Assembly (NCBI GenBank): GCA_963556145.1 | Contig: OY744470.1 | Coordinates: 5,332,001 to 5,396,000, forward strand | From: Hygrocybe punicea | Taxonomy: Eukaryota; Basidiomycota; Agaricomycetes; Agaricales; Hygrophoraceae | Direction of reading: 5' to 3' | DNA: 64,000 nucleotides | Part shown: positions 45,901-54,913 of the stretch, piece after piece | How positions within the stretch are numbered: position 1 is the stretch's first letter | How the letters are laid out: each line of letters begins with the position of its first letter | Translations under genes and position numbers: made by a program | Notes under the pieces: generated by a model | Seen by the model: the letters and a program-made list of their open reading frames with translations, nothing else | What the model was told of the DNA's origin: nothing | Databases searched by the model: none

Positions 45901-48565
45901 CACTTCTGCAGGGTGTCTCCAAATCTATGATATCTCCATAAGAGTTAATTAAATCTGGAATGTCTTCCAAGGACATATTAAATTCCAGGTTATCCTCTTC
46001 TGGGTTTTGACAATTTCTTTCTTCACTGGAAGATAATTCTGCTGAATCCAGGGGTTCCGGAATGGGATACCTCCTAAATCTGGGTGGTATGCAATCTGAA
46101 CTGGTGCTAGGAGTAGCACTTTTGCATGAAGAATTATTTTCAGATGCAGTAATTGTGAAAATCTGGTCATGTCTTTGAGGAGCAGGATAATGGTCAGCTG
46201 TGACCATTATTTCAAACTTGGCTCCAGAGTCTGAGGCATCTTTAAAAACTAGATATGTCCCTTCAATTCTTTCATCAATAGTGACAAAATTTCCCCTTTG
46301 CCAGGGTCTTCCAAGAAGTAAATCGAATGGTACAGACTCACCAATGAATAGATCTGCATAAGTAAGAACACCTCCACATGTCAATGGGACATTTGGTACC
46401 AGACCTTTGAGGGTTCCTACTCCTCCATTAGCATCATTCATGGTAAGACTTTTTCCTAAATCAACTGGTCTGCGTATTCTTGCTTTCCAAATTTCTTTGT
46501 TGACAACATTGAGCTGGGATCCTGTGTCAATAATGGCAGTGATAGGATAATTATCACATTCCATTCTGAGCTTGATTAATATTCCATGTTGTCTTGGGGC
46601 ATATGTGCTTGCAACTACAGAGACCTTGGGATTCTTTCTCTTCAGCATCTCTGTAAGCTGGTCTGATAAATCTCTGGATGAAGCTAGAACTTCCCTAACT
46701 TGGAGAGTAACTGGGGTATCAAGGATTTGGTTGATAACCTGAGTATCTCCCATGTTAGATGATAGTTCTGACTGCCTGAGTGGTAACTTGGGACGTGGAA
46801 TTGACTTGTCAGGAGTTGCTTTAGAAGTGTGAGACTTGTTTGTAATGTCCTGCATTTCAATGTCTCCATTGGCAACTGGGGGTTGTACAGTCCTAGGTAC
46901 TCTGATATCAAATGGAATGGGTTGCATTTGGCGAATTTCTTCAATGCGAGTAGGTGGATTTCCTTTAGGAATGTTGGCTGATGCAGGAACATTTTCCTGA
47001 TTGAGATTCTGCTTTGAAGCAGGTTTGGCAGTAGTGCCTGTAGATCTTGGTTTAAGGTTTTCTTTGTCCTTGTTCCTCTGTCTAGCAGGTGGGTAAACTC
47101 CATCAAATGCTTCTTTTCTGGCAGAGGTAATCTTGTGCTGGCCTCTGTCAGCAGCCATAATCTGAACATCTTCTATACCATTGTGTCCAACATAAGTGGC
47201 AGGTGTATAGAATGCATCCATATCTTCTTCAGCATCTGACTGATAGTAGTCAGAGAATGGGTCTTGAAGAGCATAGAAGTTGGTCTGTAATGCTTCTGAA
47301 GCGTTCCGTTCTAGAGCATGAATTATTGTTTCACCCATGCGGCGGCGTATGTTGGATCCATCACTCTTGACTAGTTTCCCAAGGGGATCTCTAATGAGAG
47401 TTCCTGACTGAATAAGTTCATTTATCTTGGGGCATATCTGGAGTCCATGTCCTTTTATACCACAACCGAAACAGGTGATGGGTTCACGAGCTCCAATATC
47501 TGCAGTGAATGGTGCTTTGCTAGGTATTTGATTCTGAAGAATTCCAGGAGGCTTTGGAAGGGTTCTTGGTTGGTGTAGGAGGGGTGCTTTGACACAATGG
47601 GCAACATCTGGGTCTAGCTTAATTGCCTTATAATAAGCTAGTCCATAACGCTGATCATCCAGTGATAGGTTTCCCATTTGTTTGATTAGGGCTTCAACCT
47701 CATCTTGTACAGATTTGGTCTTCTTCTCTGGCCCTTTCTTGAAGGTATCCTTCCTATCAACATTCTTCTTGGTAGCTTTCTTGGGGTTTTCATCTTCAGA
47801 ATCCTCTTTATACCTGTGACTCTTCTTCTTCTTTTCCAACTTCTTCTTCTTGTATTTTCCATTATAATCAGAATCACTTTCATCATCTGATGATTCATCA
47901 CTGGAAGAATCTGAATCATCATCCTTGTCTCTATCAGGGATTTCATCATCAGAATCTGCCAGATTGATGTCAAAGCGATTACGTTCAAATAGGATCTCTG
48001 CAACCTTGATGACTTTGTCCATTGGGAATGGCTTGGTTACATCTAGGGGAGTTGAGCCAGAGCTAAGTCTGAGCTCAATGTGATGACGTAAATGCTTGTT
48101 GATTCCAGACCAAAAGTATGCAGCTTTTTCATCTGTGGAAATCTTCTTCTTGGCTTCAAGCCATCCTGCGATGGTAACAAATTTACGTTCATAACGTTTC
48201 CATCTGGTAAGTGTCTTGATCTCTTTTTGTTTCCAAAGGCGTGTCAGAGTTGAGAGATCTCTGAGGATGTAACGTGTTTCTTTGTAAGCAGCATCATAGT
48301 ACTTCAAGAAGTCTGCTTCTAATTTAGTCCAGTCAGATCTCATGAAGCTATCCAGAGCTTCAATCAATTTGACTACCTTGCGAGAGCAATAGTCCACAAT
48401 GCGATCACATTTGTCAGCATCTGTGAGACCATATGCTTTGCTAACTTGGTTGTAGTGCCTGAGGAAGCGTTTGATATCCTCATGGCTGCCTGTGAACTTT
48501 GATGGTGCTCCCTTCTGGCCTAGAAGGGGCATCATGTCTGGGGTAAGAGTGGATGTAATAGTCAT
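42980..48565 (-). CDS. gag: Element A Gag-protease with about 1000-residue extension (1861 residues)
   Basis: One open frame from the ATG at 48565. Residues 1-200 are a gag capsid-like helical region ('KFTGSHEDIKRFLRHY', 'SDWTKLEADFLKYYDAAY'). An acidic Asp/Ser and Lys-rich stretch follows. A CCHC zinc knuckle (CFGCGIKGHGLQIC) lies near 363, and a retropepsin domain has the active-site DTGS near 680 and the flap-partner 'FDLLLGRPW' near 760. Gag-PR polyproteins of this type usually end soon after the protease. Here about 1000 further residues follow, largely disordered and rich in Ser, Pro, Asp and Glu, with an ordered-looking end (AWKFRIDQRPVNDP onward). No stop or frameshift interrupts it, so it is under selection or young. 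Function of the extension is unknown. Confidence 0.88.
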   Translation of the reverse strand: MTITSTLTPDMMPLLGQKGAPSKFTGSHEDIKRFLRHYNQVSKAYGLTDADKCDRIVDYCSRKVVKLIEALDSFMRSDWTKLEADFLKYYDAAYKETRYILRDLSTLTRLWKQKEIKTLTRWKRYERKFVTIAGWLEAKKKISTDEKAAYFWSGINKHLRHHIELRLSSGSTPLDVTKPFPMDKVIKVAEILFERNRFDINLADSDDEIPDRDKDDDSDSSSDESSDDESDSDYNGKYKKKKLEKKKKSHRYKEDSEDENPKKATKKNVDRKDTFKKGPEKKTKSVQDEVEALIKQMGNLSLDDQRYGLAYYKAIKLDPDVAHCVKAPLLHQPRTLPKPPGILQNQIPSKAPFTADIGAREPITCFGCGIKGHGLQICPKINELIQSGTLIRDPLGKLVKSDGSNIRRRMGETIIHALERNASEALQTNFYALQDPFSDYYQSDAEEDMDAFYTPATYVGHNGIEDVQIMAADRGQHKITSARKEAFDGVYPPARQRNKDKENLKPRSTGTTAKPASKQNLNQENVPASANIPKGNPPTRIEEIRQMQPIPFDIRVPRTVQPPVANGDIEMQDITNKSHTSKATPDKSIPRPKLPLRQSELSSNMGDTQVINQILDTPVTLQVREVLASSRDLSDQLTEMLKRKNPKVSVVASTYAPRQHGILIKLRMECDNYPITAIIDTGSQLNVVNKEIWKARIRRPVDLGKSLTMNDANGGVGTLKGLVPNVPLTCGGVLTYADLFIGESVPFDLLLGRPWQRGNFVTIDERIEGTYLVFKDASDSGAKFEIMVTADHYPAPQRHDQIFTITASENNSSCKSATPSTSSDCIPPRFRRYPIPEPLDSAELSSSEERNCQNPEEDNLEFNMSLEDIPDLINSYGDIIDLETPCRSDPEIDKPPRISDGQAHEEAPLSSEPESNSKGNYSYKDIVELVLENNGQQADKSAGPEETTTEPSGMQRNPPQFLINEIPLPRAVDWIHTEWNPNAAQTIIAALGDQIEDRPQSARFLFTSPLGYRLPPKRDHFGTPFEHGVLLNTTLAAMDSSGAPPSLRMGHLIFQFYPVSPPPSYSTSDDSTSESTLHLSPLSSMFDPRPLLPPLFPVSTSATSPPSPPSCPSSRTLSSRASTPAINSRIDGDDQSEYVDNEWNCDNSIEGWEWDDAVSRYNHALKKCSLPPHKMHESDSDDERFAPAANVAIAEAPLATLFTIQSATGPFLSPPSNNPPSHEQPVSYAGTHLEQPPEAALVHNLVAQIVPSINMDLPDFDNDLRDYTTAESRSHAIAVCNDRDPSISLVNNAMEAQELPAPSRFLATSNIRITRHPISSARDNPPTPPSLLYPEQEPPPRPLLNGPWFPQDLRFPFQSPPPSPSPSFFRDPYATPSPIVSPMYSPVLNSFSPDCDPFEESPSTVYEVPNADPRDPANVNYLEYLVHPPSSINDDSFSLYMDQEDPAEEDNVSSDTPLIPNIQTLRPPIPCPNLEETGDSDNRIQGLPPSRTWISPESIFGSSDEEYSDSSDSSDCSMDLETDSEDELDMFRWEDEVKDHPTISPNPGSSSHCDPPPPVVSTTDVDILKASSLNPMAKPFIPSTSIHKSDDPWPPPERPEITSLSDEDTQIPFDKAKSLHALETNIPQEKNPRLLSPISLETIPALRSNFPETNLLCQLEAEVPLQSSSTPIQVFAITTSEQGHSQPHDHPQPRDLAAAQILAAEPDFHTTQDVHLGILSAIRGAIVEGIHRIGARLATQAWKFRIDQRPVNDPVHLYFYRQCYLFRFLDRENKLPPPSNPTSHNKPIRFLESNPLLTHEEIEFLRNASMVFRSNRRFLLADAINAVLDMRFRRSDTINALFDEGYFDPPDFSKSHHRPSQ

Positions 48566-48641
48566 TGGGAAGGACTATTAACTGTAGAGTTGAGAATGGA
48601 TATGAGTGGGAATATGAAAGAGTTAATGATGAACCCCGCCT

Positions 48642-48658
48642 CCTCGCGGTGGGCTCCA
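48642..48658 (-). promoter_or_regulatory. Primer binding site of element A
   Basis: TGGAGCCCACCGCGAGG on the minus strand starts six bases after the 5' LTR. It begins with TGG as required to pair with a tRNA CCA end. It is identical to the site in element B. I could not assign the tRNA. Confidence 0.7.
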
Positions 48659-48663
48659 GTTTC

Positions 48664-48696
48664 TGTTTTGCGTGGGAAGTGTTTGAACAAATCCAC
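48664..48696 (-). repeat. First fragment of element A 5' LTR
   Basis: 33 bp identical to 35125-35157. The rest of this LTR resumes at 58511 after element B. CCAC at 48693-48696 is repeated at 58511-58514 as element B's 4-bp target duplication. Confidence 0.92.
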
Positions 48697-49491
48697 TGTA
48701 AAGGCGAGGTCGGGGTGGCTGCGGAATAATAATCCTAAGCCTGTGGGGTCAGCGTAGAAGTGACTAGGAATAGCCTAACAAGCTTCAGTAAGATAATGGG
48801 ATATAAAAAGTAAGAAGCCGCCGAGTAAACTACTGAAATCTATCGAGACCGATCGAAGCTGACGAAGCCGACGATGTCGGGTACGGCGGGTCGGGTGTCG
48901 GGTGACGAGAAACGTAGAGATAAAGGCGGTAGAACGACGGGGAGGGCGTCGAGGAATCCGACGGGCAATGTGTGCGATGGAATTTACTGAGAGACTTAAT
49001 TCTCAGAGAGAGGAAATGGGGGAACTGGTTTCTTATTTTGAGACGGCGCTTGGGCACCATTTTTATACTACAAAGTTCTGTACCTAGATTCGGACGAGAG
49101 TCCTCGGCCGATGAGAGGAAACAAAGGAGAATAAAAATGGGGAAGTAGGAAGAGCGTTGCGAGGCGACGATGACAGGGAAAATGGGTGGAAGATATAAAA
49201 AACCGTAAAAGATGCAAAATACTTTACTATATCCCCATAAGGGAGACGCTAGGCGTGAATAAGGCAAGTCCGATGTCGGGATCCCAGTCCGATGAGATCT
49301 ATCTATGATATTTGAAGTTCCGCGAGTTTAGGAGATAGACCGACCAGGTACGTGAGCGGCTGTGCTAGTCGGTATGCATCGGGTTGCGTCGGGTTGCGTC
49401 GGGTTCGAACGTAGATTGCTAGAGACGTCGGGTTCGAGCGGATTCGCTAGATATCGATGTTACGGCCTCAGAGGGTCGAGGACCCTCTACA
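48697..49491 (-). repeat. 3' LTR of element B
   Basis: 795 bp, over 99% identical to 57716-58510 by eye. Most differences are CG versus TG or CA. Confidence 0.93.
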
Positions 49492-49660
49492 TCTCCTTGG
49501 GTCTTCTAATAGAGACCATCCGTGGTCGAGAATATGGGGTCTCCGAATGCGGGTCGCGAATGTGGCCAATCACGTGAGCGGCCAAACAACGGCAAAGTAA
49601 AAAAAATAAAAATTTCTCGTTGTTGATCCGACCTTTCCTCTACACCATCACACATTCACA

Positions 49661-51057
49661 ATGTCCCAAGTCTACGACAACTTCCTCGCTTTCGTCGAAA
49701 GCATCGAATCCGATGTCCGGGCGGACTATGAAGAGGCCGTCAACGCGGTCACCGTGTTTCATAGCGACGACCTCGTAACGATGGTGGACGGCAACGAGGG
49801 GATGGCCCAACAATGGTTAAGCGGCCGCAAGAAGGCGCTGGTGAGTTTCCTTATTGACTATGCGTGTCCTAAGATAGCTCATGTCGTCCCGTCAGCGTGC
49901 TTACAATGGAATCGTCGCGGAACTCCGAGCTGGTGGTACGAGGCCAGTAACGCCACCGTTATGGGCCGACCGCCAATCGTACGCCAACGATGTCGAAGAG
50001 TGGCTGAAAGAAGCAGCGGACCGGGAGAGGCAGGAACAGGAAGAAGCCAGACGGCGGGCGGATGAAGAAGCGGCTACGCGGGAAGAGGAGGCCAGACGGA
50101 TGGCAGAGGCAAACGCACGAGCGGAGGCGGAGAAAAGGCGAAAGGCGGCAGAGGAAAGGCGGGAGCGGCTTAGAATAGAACAACACGAGCAGCACTGGCA
50201 TCAAGAAGCGGACCGGGTTGAAAGGGATGGAGCCGCGTATCGGCGGCGGCTCAGCGAAGAACGGCGAGCTGAAGCAAACGCATCGGTCGCGGGTGAACCA
50301 AGGACTGAGTCGATTCCGGAGGGCGAAGCCGCAGTTGAGCCAGAGGAAGGCCCCGTCGACCCGGCACCAGAGACACCGGCCGATGTAGAAGACGTAGATA
50401 CGCCGGGCGTAGAGACCGGAGACCTGGCTGGTACGACGGTGAGTTCATGTGTCGGTTCCTTTGTTCTTTAGTCACTGATCCTGGTAATAGTTCACCGGGC
50501 CGTTTCCCCTACAACCCTGCACCAACTGCGTCAAGGCGCAAGAGGCGTGTCGAGGCATCACGGGCTACGTGTGCGAACGATGCCGGAGGCTGAAGAAGAG
50601 ATGTACTAACGCTACACACCGGACGGGCGGGGGTCGGCGCAAGGTGGATACCGGAAAGGGCAAAGAGGTCGCGGTCGGCACGAGGAAGCCGCTGTCGTTC
50701 ACGACAAAACCCATCCGCAGTAGGCCTGCCCGGGCCTCAACGAGCAAACCGCGGGTCAAGGAGGTGGAGTCGGTCGAGGACGATGACGAAGACGAGGAGG
50801 AGTCGGAGGAAGAGCGGCCGACGAAAAGGCTTAGGACGGCCTCGACAGCGAACCCGTTCGTTTTGACGATGGAGAATTACGAGCAAGTGTCGGCGCGGCT
50901 AGCGGTCCTTACGGAGGAGCTGGGAGCCCTGGGCACCAACGTCAACCGTCACCTCGTCCACTTCGGTCAAGAGTTCCAGCGGCTTCGCGTCGATCTCGAA
51001 CGGTCGACCTCAAGGTTGGCGATGTTGAAGCGGGATTACGAGACCGGCCACCTGTAA
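49661..51057 (+). CDS. Antisense accessory gene in element B: coiled-coil protein with Zn2Cys6-like cluster
   Basis: Three exons: 49661-49840, 49896-50438 and 50491-51057 (1290 nt, 429 residues), with GTGAGT donors and CAG/TAG acceptors. The gene is encoded opposite to gag-pol, starts 170 bp inside the 3' LTR and converges on the end of Pol. Residues 1-100 are a helical domain ('YDNFLAFVESIESDVRADYE', 'WLSGRKKAL', 'RAYNGIVAEL'). About 105-200 is a highly charged coiled coil rich in Arg, Glu and Ala. About 250-280 has the spacing C-x2-C-x6-C-x7-C-x2-C-x6-C with 'CERCRRLKKRC', which matches the fungal binuclear zinc cluster. A basic/acidic region and a last helix (LAVLTEELGALGTNVNRHL) follow. 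Proteins of this layout recur as hypothetical repeats in Agaricomycetes. A DNA-binding or element-regulatory role is inferred. The frame is intact although gag and pol of the same copy are broken. Confidence 0.8.
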
Positions 51058-51263
51058 AATATATATATAAAATAACGAGCCCATTGTATATAAAAAAAAT
51101 ATATCGTGTACATAAAAGACGTGTCAGCTTGTTCACCCAGCTAAGGAAAGCCGATCGGCTCCCGAAGACATAGGACTATTCGCATCATTCGTCATATCGT
51201 TAGAAAACTAAGAGGAACTAAACAAAATGGGGGTATAACGTGGACAGAATATAAATGAAATGC

Positions 51264-54200
51264 TTAATCGTCGTCGGGTGAGGAGTCTATAGAGGGCGGG
51301 TACGTCGGATCATCAAGATCGTTTGAATCGGTATCGTCGGCATCGGGGTATTGTAAGAAGTCGTCCAACGGTATCGATATTTTTGAGCGGGCGTGGTAGG
51401 GTACGACTCGGAAAGCGGCAAATCGAGATTTAGAAACCGCACCGTCGAGTTCGGCGAGTATGTAGGATCCGCCTTCTGTTTTCCTGACAACAACCATGGG
51501 TCCAAAGTACCGCGGTTTTGCTTTACGATCGAGAGACATTTCGATACGTGAATTTCGGACGAGAACGAGGTTACCGGGTTCGAAGTCGTAAACTTTGATC
51601 GTGTTGGCGTATTTCTGCTCGAATTGCCGGGCGGACGCGAGCCGAGATTTGGTAAGCTTTTCTTTGACCCGATCGAGGTCGGCTTCTCGTTTACGAAGTT
51701 GTCGGGCGCGGATGACTATGAGGTCGGTCGTAGACATCGTATCTTGCGTCGGAACCATGTACGTAGCTTCGGCAAAATCGAATGGAAAAAGCGGTTCTAC
51801 TCCATGTGCGATGTAGTAGGACGAGTATCCGAGGCTTTTGTGTGTCGTGACCCGTTCGGCCCAAAATACGGAGTGGGTTACGGTGTGCCATTACTTTTCA
51901 TCTCCGTCACAACTTTTCATAATGGCCTCCCGGACATCTAGGTGGCGACGCTCAACGGGTCCGTTCGCTTGTGAGTTATAGGGCGAAATGCGGATGTGGC
52001 GGATACCGTAGCGGGAGGCGAGATAGTCGAGCGCTTCTACGAATGGCTTGCCGTTGTCGGTGACGATTTCTTCGAGAGCGCCCCAACGGCATAAGATGTC
52101 TTTGAACAAGAACGTGCCGATGGTGGAGCCGGTCTCGCGGCGTAACATGCAGAACTCAGGGTAGGCGGACAGGGAGCAACGGGCTTGGACGATGTATCGA
52201 TAGCCGCCGGATCGTGGCATAAACATTGTGTCGACATACGCTTTACGAAATAGTGAGGCCGGTGTAGCGACGGTGGGCGGAATGTGATGATAACGCATTT
52301 GCCGTACTTGGCACTGATGGCAAGACTGGACGTACCACTTAACATCGTGGTCGAGGTGCGGCCACCAGAAACGGTCGAGTAGCCGAGCGCGGACGGAGAA
52401 TATACCTTTGTGGCCGAGAGAGTCGTGAGCGTCTTTGAGTAACTGAAGCCGGCGGTCGGGCGGTCTGACAAGTTTGTGTTTTCCGTGACGGTCTTTGCGC
52501 CAAAGCTTGTTATCGGTGACGAAGAATTCAAGGGCGTATCGTAAGAACAGACGGTATTCTTCGTCCGTGAAGTTCGCGGGTCGGGTTAGATCTCGTAACC
52601 AAGTCTCGACGAGGGCAAGATGAACGTCGGCCACGCAGGCTTTATCGGATCGCGGTATGTCAGAAACGGCTTCCTGATTTGTGTAGACGAGGACGGCGGG
52701 TAATTCTTGGAGTCGGTCGGCTGTGGCACGGCAGCGGCCGCATACGGCAATCGGCTTAGACGGTATGGGGATGGGTCGGTAGTTGACGACTTCCATAAAG
52801 AAACCGTAGGAGTGGTCGAGCCAATCGTCGGAGTCGTTGATCTCCTCGGGGTCTTCTGCAGCGCGGGGACGTCGGGAGAGTCCGTCGGGTGCACCGTGTG
52901 CGGAAGCGGGTACGTGAACGAGTCTAAAGTCAAATAAGAGCACGCCGGCTATCCATCGGTTGATCGTTGCATTGGGCTGAATGTCGGGGTTGTTGAGCAT
53001 CCCTTTTATGTACTTCGCGTCGACTTCGACAGTGAGGTTGCGGACGCCGATGATGAAGATTCGGTAGGCGCGGAGGGCCCTGAAGAGGCCGTAGAGTTCG
53101 AGCTTGGACTGGGAGTATCAGGCTTCGCGTTCGTTCCACGATATTGAACCAAAGCGATTCGGATAACGTTTTCCGTCAGCGCGGATTTGCATGAGAACGA
53201 AGCCGACTCCAAGAACGGATGAATCGACGGCGAGAATCACTTCCCATTCACGTGTGTAGTCGATAGCGCGCAGCGCTGGCGACGTAATGACGGCGTTTTT
53301 GAGGTAGTCGACGGCGGTCTCTTCTTCTTCACCAAATTCGAAGGGTATACCTTTGCGGGTAAGATGGACGAGGGGTCGGGAGTGGAGCCAGAAGTCCTTG
53401 ATAAAAATACGCAAGACGCCGCAGATACCGAGAAAGGCGCGAACTTCGGTGAGGTTGGTTGGCAGTGGCCAATCGCGAATCTTCTGTACTTTGGAGTCGT
53501 CGGCTACTCTTCCTTCGTATGTGCATCGGTGGCCAACAACGATGACTGAGGGTCGACACAACTCGAGTTTTTTGCCGTTGAAGGTACCGCCGACATAGCG
53601 GAAACGCTGGATGACGCGGTTGACACCTTGGAAGTGTTCCCAAATGAAACGTCGGATTGCCGGGTTCTCGGGTATAGTCTCGTAGGTACCGTCGGGTTGC
53701 TCGTAGCGGGTTGGAGGCCCTTTAACGGGAATATCGTCCATATACGGAACGGCAAGATGAGGGATTTCGTCACGGAGGATGTACGTGAAGTCACCGTGTA
53801 GGATCTGCGGGGAATTTGTGTATCCCATAGCAATCCGCGTAAGTCGAAGCGTTCCGAGTGGAGACTGAAAGGTCATATAGTCACGAGACGAGGGGTGGAC
53901 AAGGCGTTGGTCGAAAGAGACGAAGAGGTCGAAGGAAGCGTAGCAAGAGTGGCCGCCAAAGGCCTCGGCCAAGTGCTCGGTCATGGGCGGTACGGCGGGA
54001 TCGTGGATAGTGACGGCGTTAAGCGGCTGTAGATCATGGACGATTCGAAGAGACTTCCCATCCTTTTTCAAAACGCAGAACCAGCGGGAGCGGTATGACG
54101 AATTCGAGGGTTCATAGGTACCGGCGTTAATTTTGTCTTTGATGATGCCGATGACTTCGTTAAGGATGCCGGGTGGGATTGGGATATTGTGATGGACCCA

Positions 54201-54913
54201 CGGGTCGTGCGGTACGGTGGGAATGTGGATCGGCGGGAAGTAGTCCGTATTGAACTGGCCTTTCTCAGATTCGTTCCAGGCGAAGGCGGCTTCTTGCGTT
54301 TTGATGATATGGTGGCCGAGTTTTTCTTCCTCAGGCCAAAGGAATCCATCCGGGTTCATCGGCATCGCGTCGTGTCGTTCCTGGGTATAGCGGGTGCCGG
54401 GTGTAAAGTCGGGCGGGTGAGTCGGGAGCGTGGGTAAGTCGGCTAGCGGGTCGCCGGTGATCTCGCGTATGATACGGTATTCGTCGGGGAGAGTGGTAGA
54501 AATTGGGCGGATACGATCGGCTACCTTCTTATACTTTTTCTTGGTAACGACTCCTTTTAGGTCCCTGGTAGGGGGGGTGGTATACGAGATATAAGTAGCG
54601 TGTTCAGTAGAGGCTTTGTTACAAATATTTGAAGAAGAAATATGTGACGCAGGAGCGGAGACGGAACAAGACGAAGGAAGGGTATCGGTAGTACGTAGCT
54701 GATTTTGTACATCGGTCAACAATGAAATGTACTGGGCGGCAGTCTGAGGCTGAGACGAAGAGAAATCTAAATCGATAGAAAAACATAAGTCCTCTTCTAG
54801 GGGAAACGGCAAAAGGGAAGCATAGTTCGTGGTATAGGTGTGGTCGCTTTCGAGTGGCGGCTTCTCATCTCCCGGTGCGTCCTTTCCGAGAGGTATCTCC
54901 GGGTCCTCGACTT
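51264..54913 (-). pseudogene. pol: Element B Pol (RT - RNase H - integrase) with two in-frame stops
   Basis: RT contains SRWFCVLKKDGKSLRIVHDL and the catalytic YMDD. RNase H starts near LAVDSSVLGVGFVL. The integrase has an HHCC finger (HDSLGHKG; CHQCQV), a D,D,E triad (AYVDTMF, VTDNGKPF, GPVERRH) and a C-terminal domain ('YFGPMVVVRKTEGGSYIL'). One frame runs throughout but is cut by TGA at 53120-53118 (inside RNase H, probably CGA to TGA in 'NERE-R-YSQ') and TAA at 51893-51891 (between the integrase core and C-terminal domain). The frame is -1 relative to Gag and open across the Gag stop, consistent with -1 frameshifting, although I see no canonical slippery heptamer. Confidence 0.88.
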
